Below, piece after piece: positions 1 to 11,700 of a stretch of DNA of 64,000 nucleotides. Position 1 is the stretch's first letter. Each line of letters begins with the position of its first letter. The stretch lies in assembly GCA_003864495.1 (NCBI GenBank), contig ML133402.1:276032-340031 (forward strand), given 5' to 3'. The notes beneath the pieces are model-generated. The model was not told the origin of the DNA. It saw only the letters and a program-made list of their open reading frames with translations, and searched no databases. Position numbers and translations under genes: made by a program. Source of the DNA: Nemopilema nomurai. Taxonomy: Eukaryota > Cnidaria > Scyphozoa > Rhizostomeae > Rhizostomatidae.

Positions 1-2169
1 TGATGAGTACCAGGCACTGTTTTGCTCTTCTCTGATCTTGCTGAAAGTAACCTTTCTTCTGTGTCATACTCATCCTGTGATACAAATGCAAAATTGATAT
101 CCTTCAGAGATGAATGAGCCCATTCAAACAGCTGCAGTGGTGTTTGTATCTGGTCGTCATATGGCCTTTGAAGGCTGGCCCTTGCTGCAAGACGCTTGAC
201 TGTTCCACCAACACCATCACAAGGACCTTTACCATGAGATGTCGCAAAGAAATTCCATTCTGCTACGAACCCAAAATCATTTTCATGGAAGGCAAGATTC
301 AAAAAGTTTTTCCGGTTTTTGTATTGGGAAGCTGCACCATCAGTGAAGTAATAAGCTTTCGTAATCTGGAATCTATTCTTAAGAAATTTAACAAGCTTCC
401 GTTGAAAACAGTGGAAGGCTGTGGTGTTGTGACTTAAGCAATCTGATATAATCACCAGACTGATGCACTTTAGGTTGGTAGTTGTGTCTTCCTCTACTGG
501 AAAGCGATGGTAGATCACAAATGGATGTAAAGTTGCCTGCATGTTATTCCAATGAAAACTTTGAGCTGCATCCTGGAGAACAAAGGAGTAATTTTCTGCA
601 AAATCACAAACCACAAGGACTTCTCCCAGTTTCAACTCTTCCTTTGCATCTCTATAATAGGCTGCCTGCATTCTTGCAATGAATCCATGTCTTTTAAGTT
701 GCTGTAAATTCTCTATTAAGGTCACAATGAAGTCTTCTGTGCTCTTAGTTATTGTTTCGAGTGATGTTCTATCAACTGTCACCCAGGCCTTATAAGTAAT
801 CTCATCTACATCTAGACTCTCAAATGTTTCTTCTAGAAAGGTTTTAAGAAATGAAGTGTCTCCACAATAGTTACAATCCCCGAAAAAGCAAATGGTTGGG
901 CAGGGTTACAAGAAATGTCTCTATGAGATGACCATGTCTTATCGGTCCATTGTAATCTTCACCAACCAGCCTACAAAATTCAGCAGAACTTGATATCTTT
1001 GACCCCTCAAGCATCAGTGTGACATTTTGATGAATTGTGCAAACACATACACTGTGAGTTCCACTTGCACCAGGGAGAACAATGTTTTTTGGTCGCAGTG
1101 ATGCAAACTTCGAAAATCCCAGCTTAATATTGTTTTGACTCTTGAACAGCTGATATGCTTCCTTTAAGTTACACAGTATAAGTCTTTTTTGAACTGTACT
1201 CCTTTTCCCATCTACAAGCATTGATACACAGTCCTTTTTCCCAGGCATATTACGGCTGATTTCATCAGATTGGTAAAATAATTTGACAGATTCTTCGGTG
1301 TCCTTTGGAATTTTGTTACCAGACTTTGGATTTGGAGTAGCAAGTACTCCCTTTTCTTTCACAAGTTTCTTAGCTGCTCTTGCTATGTAATTGCTTACAT
1401 TGAATTCATCCTGTATTTGTAGAAGAGTGAAGCTACTGGGAAGAACAGTTAAGATTTGCAGTTTGTCACTTCTCTTATCGGACGATTGAAACTTATCTTT
1501 AAGTTGACCAATCATTTCATTGTAGTACTTCTTGTACCATTCAAGTTCTTTCTTTCTGATCTCCTCCTCATTGTTTTGTGATGGCAAGCTCATCTTTCTA
1601 TGATATGCATTTGCAATACTTTTAGCTTTATCTTCTCGGTACCTTTTCCTAGAGGCAAGCATTTTCATCTGCACTGGAGATTCACCCATTGCGCACAAAG
1701 ATTCATTGACTATGGATATTTCTGCTGATGTTGATTCAAAAGATTCATCACCAGCATCATTGTCACCATCACCTGATTCTGGTGCATCTGTGATATCTTG
1801 AATAAGCAAAGTAGAAGGCTCAGGTGGCTTATACAAATGTATGCTTTTTCTACAAGATGAACACCACTTTTTTCCTGGAATCAAGTTGAATGCTTGGTGT
1901 CTTTCTGCTGTTTCCAGAGTAATTTCTCTTAAATCTTTGGTTAACTTCTTACCAGGATGTTTTGACATTGGAACACAGCAATGCAATTGGTGCGAGGCAT
2001 AAAATAATAGTTGCTTGTTCTTTTCACGACTACATATTGTATTAGCATCAATACCTGTTCTCAGCTTCAATAGCTTAACTTCATTTTCATTCAAAACATG
2101 TAATTTATGATTGTCAGCCAAGTAACAAACAGTTCCAGTAGTAAAACAAAACTCACAGCTCCCCTCCAT
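1..2169 (-). pseudogene. Transposase-like gene of an uncharacterised invertebrate family, frameshifted and cut by the window edge
   Basis: A single-exon reading frame starts at ATG 2169 and runs 432 codons to a stop at 871. A one-base frame change near 885-893 then reopens the frame, which continues without a stop to base 1 and beyond the window. The N-terminus is cysteine-rich (CEFC at residues 5-8, HCC near 63, CSSC near 103), suggesting a zinc-binding module. It is followed by an acidic linker, a basic helical stretch and the block GFSKFASLRPK. After the shift come CDFAENYSF, SDCLSHNT, FTDGAASQYKN and GKGPCDGVGG, spaced acidic residues that resemble an RNase-H-like transposase core. I remember similar intronless proteins as multicopy in cnidarians. 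The transposase role is inferred from motifs and lack of introns. Whether the frameshift is decay or a sequencing error cannot be told here. Confidence 0.7.
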
Positions 2170-4043
2170 ACTTAATGCGTATTTCTAGTAATAATCTAAA
2201 CTTTCTCTGGCTGGTGATCATCTTTTATAGCTTTATGGTGATCATTTAATGGAGGAAATGAAACTGACACCACAATACAGATTATAATTAGTTATTCAGC
2301 AATTTGTTTGTCAGTAAAGGTGTTAAATGATCTCCACCCATGCTAATCCCCTAGAAATATTTTGAAAAGCCTTGCTCATTGATTGAAATCTTAACACCTT
2401 ATCGGTATGCTATCAAATTTTTTCTCTTAAGTAAGTGTCGCTGACATCATAGTGGTAATTTTTTTCTTTCACATACCATCAATAGGTCATTCATCTAGCT
2501 ATAAGACAATAAGTTGAATGGTATATTATCAACTACAATAACAGCCCAAACAATGATTTTAACCTAACCAACTATTTTCCCAGTACTAAAGGGAAAGCTA
2601 CGAAGGCAAAGAGATCTTACTAGAAAATTTTGCATGAATGGCATACTTCTTAACTTTGAAAGAGCATATTTCCTTACTTACTGCAAACCAAAATACTCAC
2701 CATGAAAGATAGACAATGTATAAGGTTACTAAATATGTGAAAAAATTCTTGAGGGGTCAATGTATATTTTTTCTGGGGGGTTGTTTATGAGACTACTTCA
2801 CTTTTAGATTTACATTTTGTTTCATAGGACCAATGATTTCAAATGTTCCATTTTCAAACAGAGCTTCAAAATCCCTTTCAGATGAGACCTCAACCAGCCT
2901 CATAGCAATAGTAGAAGCAAAATTATGGCTGATTATTTAATTCCGGGGGGGCGAGATCGATACAATAAAGCCCAAAAAATAAAAGGCTATATTTCAGGAA
3001 CGACAAATGATATTGAGTTGAAAATTTCAGAATATACATATCTCAACTATCTTTATCACTCAATATAAATTTCAATAAAATCTGACAACTTCTGGATTTC
3101 TGTTGTGTTGATTTCATATGGAATTACCCCATAAAAGCCTTTCAAAAACTGTCAGTCCTGTCAAATTTTTTCCAAAGGCAGCCCAGGTATATCTAAGATT
3201 TGGCATTAAACATAAAGAAGTAACACCAGAGCAAAATAAAGAGGAAAGTTACCTAATTTATTCCAGTGCAGATCTCTGTCAAAGTTGTCAGCCACACTTC
3301 CTGTCAGTAAAAGACAAAACATACGGTATGTATTTTTTCACAAAACACACTTAAATAAACATCTCAACTTATTTTCGAATGGTCTGATCTGGTTTCTCGA
3401 CATACCATGGAAGACTGGTTTGATGACATGTCACAATAAGTGACAGACATTCAGGTAGGAGGGACCAAGTCTGTTAATTTTGCGTGACGTATTTTTCAAT
3501 GGCTCCTTTTTATAAAGCTAGTTTATATCATAATTATTTGTTGATTTGGTTGATTTATTGATTGATCTATTTCATCTCTTTGTATAATAATAAGAAAAAC
3601 ATACTTTAGTACGTGCTTAATTTCTTTACCTTCATATTTACCATCAACACTGATTTTCTCCAGATGTTTCGATAGGTAATCGGCAAAGTTTTCAAACAAG
3701 GCATTGGTTGATTTTCCCATATCCCTCGACATTCTCTTACAAATTTATGATAGCCCAACAACAACAACAGAAATGCACCTCTGCCTAGTTGCTGTTGTTG
3801 TTTTCTGTTGTTGTGGTCGCACTGTTTTCACTGTACTGAATGCTGAAAGGGAGTCATGAATTAATTGTCGAAATAAGATGACAGATAAAGGAATAATTCG
3901 CACTTTATTTTGCCAATAAAAATTGAAATTGAGAATGCTTTGAAACGAACATGAAAGTTCGATTTTAAAGCAATGGGCTTAAGAAGCAGCATTTGGACGC
4001 AATAAGTTGCCTCGTCTTGCAATCGTCTCAAATAAGAGAGACG
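2170..4043. other. Intergenic, no supported gene
   Basis: This stretch lies between the transposase-like gene and the 5' end of the C2H2 membrane-protein gene. Short open frames at 3118-3354 (+) and 3523-3732 (-) lack splice support or recognisable content. Around 3755-3825 there is a run rich in CAACAACAAC and its complement GTTGTTGTTG, which forms an imperfect inverted repeat. A short G run sits at about 2945. The last roughly 150 bases should contain the promoter and 5' UTR of the + strand gene, but no clear core-promoter element was recognised. Confidence 0.6.
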
Positions 4044-7000
4044 ATGGATTTCAGTGTTTCATTTATCTTTTTGGTATGGTTGACCGTAATGAAAGTAAGT
4101 TTCTTTAATAGTAGATATTTCTCAAATGAAAATTGCGACACTTTATATATTTTCTTTCCATTCCCAATGGTTTCTCTCCATCTTTCCAGACACCCTAGGT
4201 AACTTTATTGTTAAAAAATTTTTAATTATTGATTATCTCTATCGACACTTCATTGACTTTGATATTGTAATATAATTGCTGGATATTAAATGAATTTGAA
4301 TTTCTATCTTGTTTCAGGGAATGAATTGTGCAAAACATGGTAAGGTGTTTAATTTGTTTCGAAGCCAAAAGATAGCAAGAAAAAGTAATTGTTCAATACA
4401 CCGGTCAGCTATTGTTCGGGATATATTATCAAAGGTTGGTGTCAAATTGCATGCTTATCAAACATGGCTTTGTGTTATTTTTTGTGCTAATATGTTCACT
4501 GTCTCTAAATCCACTTTCACTATTTCCTTAATAAGTTTATTGTGCCCATGATCTTATTTCCCATACGTTCTTACCCTGTCTGTTTATGTAGGGAAGCATG
4601 CAAATTGTATACAAGGACTTTCCCTACTATAACTATAATAGTCTGTACTCTATTATGAAGGACCTGGAAAAGCAACTTTGTACTTTCAGTTTCATGCAAT
4701 TTGTAAAAGTAATTTCATTTTATACATTTTTAGGATTTCTTCCCAATATTTGACAAGTATTCAGTAAAAGTACCTATGAAATGTAAACTGAATAAGGACA
4801 GAGACATCTACAAATGGATAGAACAAAACACAGCTTACGTTGATGGGCTCTCCCTCAAATGTGAACTTTGTGGGAAGCAGTTCTACCAGCAACATAGTCT
4901 TTACGAGCATGCCAAGAGAAAGCACTCAGATCTTTTTTTCAATGTAAGTTTTCCACTGCCAAATGAAGATGTTATTACTGCTAAACAATCATGTCTAAAG
5001 ATTTCAAAATATTTGCAAAATAAATTTTTATTAAGCGACAAAGGATAAACTTTTATATATGCAGCAGTTTTTTACAGTTATCATTCTTTTTTACCTTGAA
5101 GATGTCAAAATGTGAAAAAATGGTTGTATGTTGTCCTATATGATAGAAGAGTACAGTTTTATACTGTTCTTTTCTTTGCTCAATGTGACAGTATAACATG
5201 CAATATTATAGAGTGCAATGGTGCATACCCTTGGACTCCCATGGAAGCATTGAAAATTCCTGAATGTGTATATCATGAAAAATCATTCCTTTTCTATAAT
5301 GGTTTGGTTTTAACTTCCAGGGACCAAATTCTGTTTGTCTTGCCGACTTCTGTGATATATTTAGATGTGACCTTCATGAGAAGTATCCTCACAATATCCC
5401 AGAAGAATTGGACTGTAATCAAAAGCATGTTGATAATCTCAGAAGACAGTGTGAGGTAGCAATTTAAAGTTTTATAATACAATATACAACTGTTGCTGAT
5501 TGTCATAATGAAGGATTGCCCACCTTGATATTTTGGACATATTCGGGCAATTCCACTGCCTGCATACTTGCTTTGATTTATTCTCAAAGCTGTTGAAGTG
5601 CAGAGGATACAGATCAGAATCATCCATTAGGCTCTTCATGTCATATGTGTACGTATACATATTTCCAGGAGGTTTCCAATTCCAAAACGTAATTGGTAGA
5701 CATGGCTTTGCCGGTGCCTCCTTTGCTGTCAATAATTTTTCCACTTTCAAAGGGTTGTTCAAAAACATGTTTATTGAAGGAAGTTTTTGTGTTTTAGGCC
5801 TTCATGCGATCATGTCTTCCTGAAAAACTATTCTATTACGTTTATGGTAAGTTAAATATCCAGATAAGTTAGAGTCAGATAATATTAAGTTAAATTATTA
5901 AGTTAAGTTGGAGTACAGGCAATACTTTGAGCGGGGTGCATGTTTTTTGCAGTACTCTAACAATCAACAAATGGCTCTAATCATGAAATTGTTTCTATTG
6001 GACAGGATTTAGAGAATATTCTAATTTGATTGATTGGGGTAGCTTTGTCTTGCTTTATTATGATGAAGTTATGTAGTCTTTTCTATATACCACTTTCTTC
6101 ACTATTAAGCCTTGGCACCTCAGGTGGTGTGATTCGTTGCACCCCTACCATTTTATTCCCAGCATTGCCTGTAGTACAAATGTAGGTTAATTCCAATTGT
6201 AATAAATGAATGTGTGTAAAAATGTTTGCAACAACGACTCCCCATTTCATTGAATGTATTATTCACTTTAATTTTCCTATTGGCAAATGTGCTTTGCAAC
6301 TCAATTAATGAAATGGGCATTGGTATCATCAAAGTAGTAGAAATACTGACTGCAGTTTCAATTTTAATTACATCAATTTTTTATCTGTTTACAGATAAGC
6401 TTTATATGGCCATATGCTCAACACTAACATGTGAAAAGTTTCTGCATCCATTTAAGGATTCGGTATGTGTTCAGTTTTCAGTTATTTGCATGTCTACTAA
6501 AACAATGATTAATTTTCATTGTAAGTCATAATTCAATGATTTATGCTAAAATTTATTTGGATTTCTGTAGATTGTTTTTCTTTTTGAATCAACTTTCTTT
6601 TTCTCTAGGTTTCTGTCTTCACAGTGGTCACTTTGTCAATTACAGTTCCGATATCCATCTTTGTATTGGTCCACATCTGCCTCTTCTTTGTTGACAACAT
6701 GTAAGTAAACCTTGACCAGGATGTGCTGCTTTGAACTTATAATGCAACTAAAGACATCAACACATGCTTGTTTAAGAAACGACATTAAAACCAGACAGAG
6801 AGGAAAAACTTAAACTTGCCTCTTGCACTAGGCCACTTAACATACTTGTGTCAGCATCAGATTAAGTTTATTGAATGAGGAAACACTTCACTCCAATCAT
6901 GACAGAGACAGCACATGGCATGACACCCAGATTTGCTTTGCTTTTGGCATCTCTACATTTTTTTCAACATCCACATGATTTAGATGTCAAATAAAATAAT

Positions 7001-7399
7001 AATAATCTTTCAAGAGGGATCTGTCTAAAATATGCATGAATTTTATAAAAAGTGAGATTTTGCATTGAGAGGGAAAATATTAGAAGTAAACGTAAGAATT
7101 TTTACAGAGACTCATTGAAAATCTTTGCTTCTTGAAGAAAAAGTATTTTTTCCTTGCCTTATTCAACTTAATCTAACTTAGTGAGATTGGTATGAATAAA
7201 CTCAAATAAAGCTGCTGCATTGAATTATAATTCTCATTTTAGGGAGACTTCTGATGATGAAAAGAAGTTTTTAGAAGCACATCGGGCAAGATACCTGGCC
7301 AGAAATGCTGAGCTAAATGCAAGATTCTACTCCAGAAGCAGTATGGGTATGGTACCAAGGCATCGTAAACGCAATAGATACTTGAGCAAAAACAATTAG
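4044..7399 (+). CDS. Secretory-pathway type I membrane protein with one C2H2-like zinc finger (unrecognised family)
   Basis: Nine exons are joined in frame: 4044-4094, 4318-4434, 4592-4708, 4734-4943, 5321-5455, 5798-5846, 6395-6462, 6609-6700 and 7243-7399 (tag stop), about 331 residues. All introns are GT-AG and the phases agree throughout. Residues 1-17 are a hydrophobic signal peptide encoded by exon 1 alone. Residues 138-159 have the C2H2 spacing (C138, C141, H154, H159). Exon 5 is cysteine-rich and begins with the motif CLADFCDIFRC. Exon 8 encodes one membrane helix (about 250-277). The tail is charged and ends in the basic run RHRKRNR. The finger is thus predicted on the luminal side, where it may be structural rather than DNA-binding. 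The end of exon 3 could also be 4702 without changing frame. I do not recognise the family name. The gene converges on the ATP9-like gene. Confidence 0.72.
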
Positions 7400-8736
7400 A
7401 GTGAAACTGAGAGCCAATATCCTTTTGAAGAGCTTGGTCATCCATCATTGCTCTACTGTTGCCCTTGTTGCAAGAGAACTGTAAGAACAACTTGTGGCCT
7501 AGGAAGTAGGCAGATGTCTGAAACAGTATTTCAGCCATGCACCAACTTGCATGGTTTTTTCCTTACATCCTCACGAACATTGTTTTAATGAAGACCAACA
7601 ATAGCACATGAGTTGGTTTTTCTCTGAAAACTCAAAGTTGGTCGGCTGTGCCAAGTCAAAAGATTTGACATTATTTATAGTTTGCAATGTAGCAATTTAT
7701 TTCTAGTTTGTGATTACAAGTTAAATCTATTAACTGTGCATATACCAAACTAGTGGTGTGTTGAGCTAAACAAAAACAATCACCTGAGGTTAAAGTTACC
7801 CTGACCTGGTCGGAGCCTGAAGCTGTGTAAATGGAAAATTAGTTACAAAGTGTGGAAACTCAAGCCAACTCAAGTCAATAGGATAATTGGCTCACTATCC
7901 TTGAGAGTTCAGAGTTACAGATAGAAAACAAAAGTTTGATGTCTTACAATTAAGATTCTGAAATATAATTCATGTCATCCACATTCTCATTAACCCTTTG
8001 CTGATTGAATTACTGGAAATCGCATTCTGCTTAACCACATAAAATAAATATATTTGCAAAAATTGACAGAAGATAAATAAATTGAATAACATCAATTTGT
8101 ACACATCAATTTCTGCTTACAGTTATGGTAAAATACCTTTGGAGTGTTCACCATTTATGCACAAAACTGCTTTAAACACAACAAAAACATTGCAGACGAT
8201 GGGAGCCGACTATGGCTTTGCCGGAACTAGTGGACGATTGCGTAGTCCTATCCTAAACTGAGGAAAGCCTCCACCTTCACTTCATTGAAAGCCCTTTGTT
8301 GAGGAATGTTGCACTGTTTCCGTGCAACGTGCTAAAACAGAAACGCGGGTGGTGTTGCACTGAAGAGCTTTTCTTCGATACTCCATCGTATGATAGCAAC
8401 ACACTAGCCTATGCCAGAATTTCACCTTCGCAATTTTCGTGGAGGTCTTCTCTGCAACTTTAATGAGGCATACCCGCGGCCATGTTTGTTTGGAAGGACC
8501 AAAAAAGGATGATTATTAACACAAGCTTTTGTATAGTCCAGCTATTGCATACTAGACGAATCTTGTTGCAATTCATAATACTTTCTTGACAAAATTATAG
8601 TGAATGTCACTCATTCAAAACCTACTTTGCTTCAATTTTGATAGGCAATATATCTCAATTCACATAAAATCAGCCTTATTTATGCTATTAATTACTATTA
8701 ATTCATTCATTTGTTCGTTCATTCATTATTCACAAC
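7400..8736. other. Intergenic between convergent gene ends
   Basis: This holds the 3' flanks of the C2H2 membrane-protein gene (from the left) and of the ATP9-like gene (from the right). The short open frame at 7239-7538 (-) overlaps the last exon on the wrong strand. No RNA gene, repeat array or conserved coding stretch was recognised. Confidence 0.5.
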
Positions 8737-11700
8737 TCACGACAACTTTGAGTAGCTTGGCGGTGCAAATTTTCTTCGAAGGAATTTCAGAATGTACAGC
8801 GGCAGGCAGCTGACCAGGTGATGACGGTAACCTTCCAATAAAAGGCGCCAGAGGTAAAGAATATTTCATCTACGAGAAAAACGAGGCAGGTTGTGAGCGA
8901 GTTGTCGGAAAGATACTTACTATTAACATAACTTAAGAATACTATTGAAAAAATACTAAAAGCGGTTCTACTCCACTCACTCCTTTTGGGAACAAAGACA
9001 GTTTGTTCATATATCGTTGAGTATGGCAGTGGAAAGGGTGAGCGCAATTTTAGTGGCCATGGACCAGTTGTCCAGTGGAGACAACAACATCTCCTTTGAT
9101 CATACAGAGGAACATGTAGTTCTCAAGCACTTACCGAAATATTTGCGCAAAACGACTACCGATGCGATGTAGACTGCGAGGGAGCACACTTGGGCGACAG
9201 CCATAAGCCAATGCCACGTGCGAACGGTCAAGGCGACCATGAGCAGCTCGGTCAAAATGAGGGACGTGAAGGAAATGGACACGATGTGGATGAAATCATC
9301 TTCAAAGAGCAGAAGGGCGCCAAAAATTATTATGCCACCTAAAAGGAACACCTTGTCGTCAGCATAACACAAAGGAAATGAAAATAATATGAAAGATGAT
9401 AATTTACTGGGCCCTCTGTATTTAAAATTCAGAAATTCCTGCATATTTAGAAATTTATCGTTTTTGTATCCAAAGAGAGGTTGTCAGAAAGTCGTAGGCT
9501 CAGTAGTGACAAAGTATCGACTTTATAGGCCAAGTTTTCAGTACATTTTCTGGACGATTTATATAAAAAACAACTTGTAGTTGACGCAAAAAAATTCTTG
9601 ATGTACGATAATCTGCAAGAGAGCAAGCTCTGAATTGCCAGAAACAATCTCGAATAGCGCCAAATAGAAGCTCAATGATAATCGCCTAGCAAATGGTTTG
9701 AAAGGCACGAAAACGAATTCCAATACCTTGATATATACTGATCAACAGCCATAAAAAGAATGTCTTGTACGATAAAATCCGGCCCTAAAATAAAGAACAC
9801 TTTTCGGGTAAAAAATGTCTCTTTATGAAGGAGGTAATAAAATAAAGAATGTTAATATGATAAGTCGATCCAACAAAAGTTGTTAACAACAAGAATGGGG
9901 TACAGATGTGTAGAAACGAGTTTTGACTTGCCTTAACGAGGTCTTTGTATAGTTCCGGGTACCGCATGGCGATTTCATCACTAACATCCTCGTCCAGGAC
10001 AAGGGAGAAGACAGGGCCCATGGTGTACACCGTCGCATACCTATACAACCAGAACAACATAAAAAAGGGAACTGTATACAGCGTTCGCAAACCGTAGAAT
10101 GAGGCTGAAAAGCTATCGGAGGAGATGGAGGCAAAAGACTGAAAATGGGGGGAACCATTAAAGTGAAAACGCAAAAATTGCAATAATTGCTAGAGAAAAA
10201 ACTGTAGATTTTGTGTATATACCTTTGTTTTAAAAAAATCAATACGTTTGGAATTTATATGCTCGTAGCTGCTCGAATACAAGGATTCAACATAATATAA
10301 GGACAAGTATGGGTGAATCGTGAATGAAAAGTTCAAAGTAAGAATTGCTGCAAAGAAACTCACCCAACCATAAGAAACCCCTGATAAAGTGACACAGATA
10401 TGAAGAAAAACGTCAAAGAGAAAACGGCCTGAAAAAAGAAATTTTCTTATTGAATTTCATGACATTACTGCCTAGTTTACATATTTTAAAAGCTTCTATT
10501 TTTATTTAATAAAATTGTTATTTAAGAAAACTGAAACACAATTTAAACTGAAAAAAGGCTAAGAAGAAACAACTTGGGACAATGAAACAATAAAAAGAGA
10601 TTTTTTTTATGAAAAGAGTACCTTTTTATGAAAGAAAATGAATCAAAATAATTTGTGAAAATAAAATTGATGACTAGGCATAACGTCTCTACAATATAAC
10701 ACGCCGACGATTTGATATAAGAGTAGAAATAAAAATGAATGTACCACTAAATGATTGGAGGATGTGTCAATAATTGAAATGAAGAAGGAGATTGCGTCAT
10801 AATTGAAATGAAGAAGGAAATCGCGTTACCTGCATCACGGATATGATTAGACCTCTGTGGATAACAAATTGACTGAGCGATGCAGAGCGTTTGTAGCTGG
10901 GGAGGAGAGGAAAGAACTGAGTCAAACGAGAAGCAAAGCTTTTGAAATATGACGTTATACAACAAAAATAACCTTGCTTCCCGTTGCCTTATTGCTAGAA
11001 AAATTTGCAAAGCTAAGAAGCAGGTAAGGTTCTCGTGTCAATATGCTTCCAAGAACAGACAAGATATTAAGTTATAACAGGACAAAACCTTAGAACGTAC
11101 ACTCGATGGCCCTTGAAAAGCAAACCATTGGCAATCCTACCTGTTTCTACCGTGCCAAATCAGCAACCTGCCCACGTGACTAAACTGCTTTACAGAGAAG
11201 TCTGCCGCAAGGGAAGCCTGTTTTCCCTCCTACAAAAAAATCAACAGAATATGGCTGGCGGACTTTGACATGTTTTGGGCCTCTTGTGACTTATATCATC
11301 TACAGAATCGAGTCGATACAGACGAATTCGGCAGCAAACTTTCTGTTGGTGTGTAGGGATGTTGGATGTTAATGTCAAACATTTCATCAAACCAAAACTT
11401 GGATACTAATGAAGGCACGTGGATTTGAAGAAGCCATCTGAAAGGCATGGTCCTTCGTTCGATTCTCACCTTGCCAACAATGCCAACGCCCGCATCGGCC
11501 ATTTGAATCATACTGACGTCATTTCCGCCATCGCCAATTGCGCATGTGCGTTTGCCAGTATGTGTTTTTAGCAGTCTGACGATCTCAGCCTTTTGCGTTG
11601 GTGTGCAGCGGCAAACGACCACTGCGGGGCACTGAACCGCCAACTCCATGAACTCGTGTTCGTAGTGCCTGAGAACCACCTTCAAAAAGAGGTTTGGAAA

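Noticed and set aside
6226..6531. 101-codon hydrophobic frame starting before exon 6395-6462
   Set aside because: Only the part after the TTTACAG acceptor fits the phase of the gene; the upstream part is AT-rich intron that happens to be hydrophobic.
8787..9047. Frame extending the last ATP9-like exon to the right of its acceptor
   Set aside because: Family alignment and the TTCTCGTAG acceptor place the exon start at 8869; the rest is intron.
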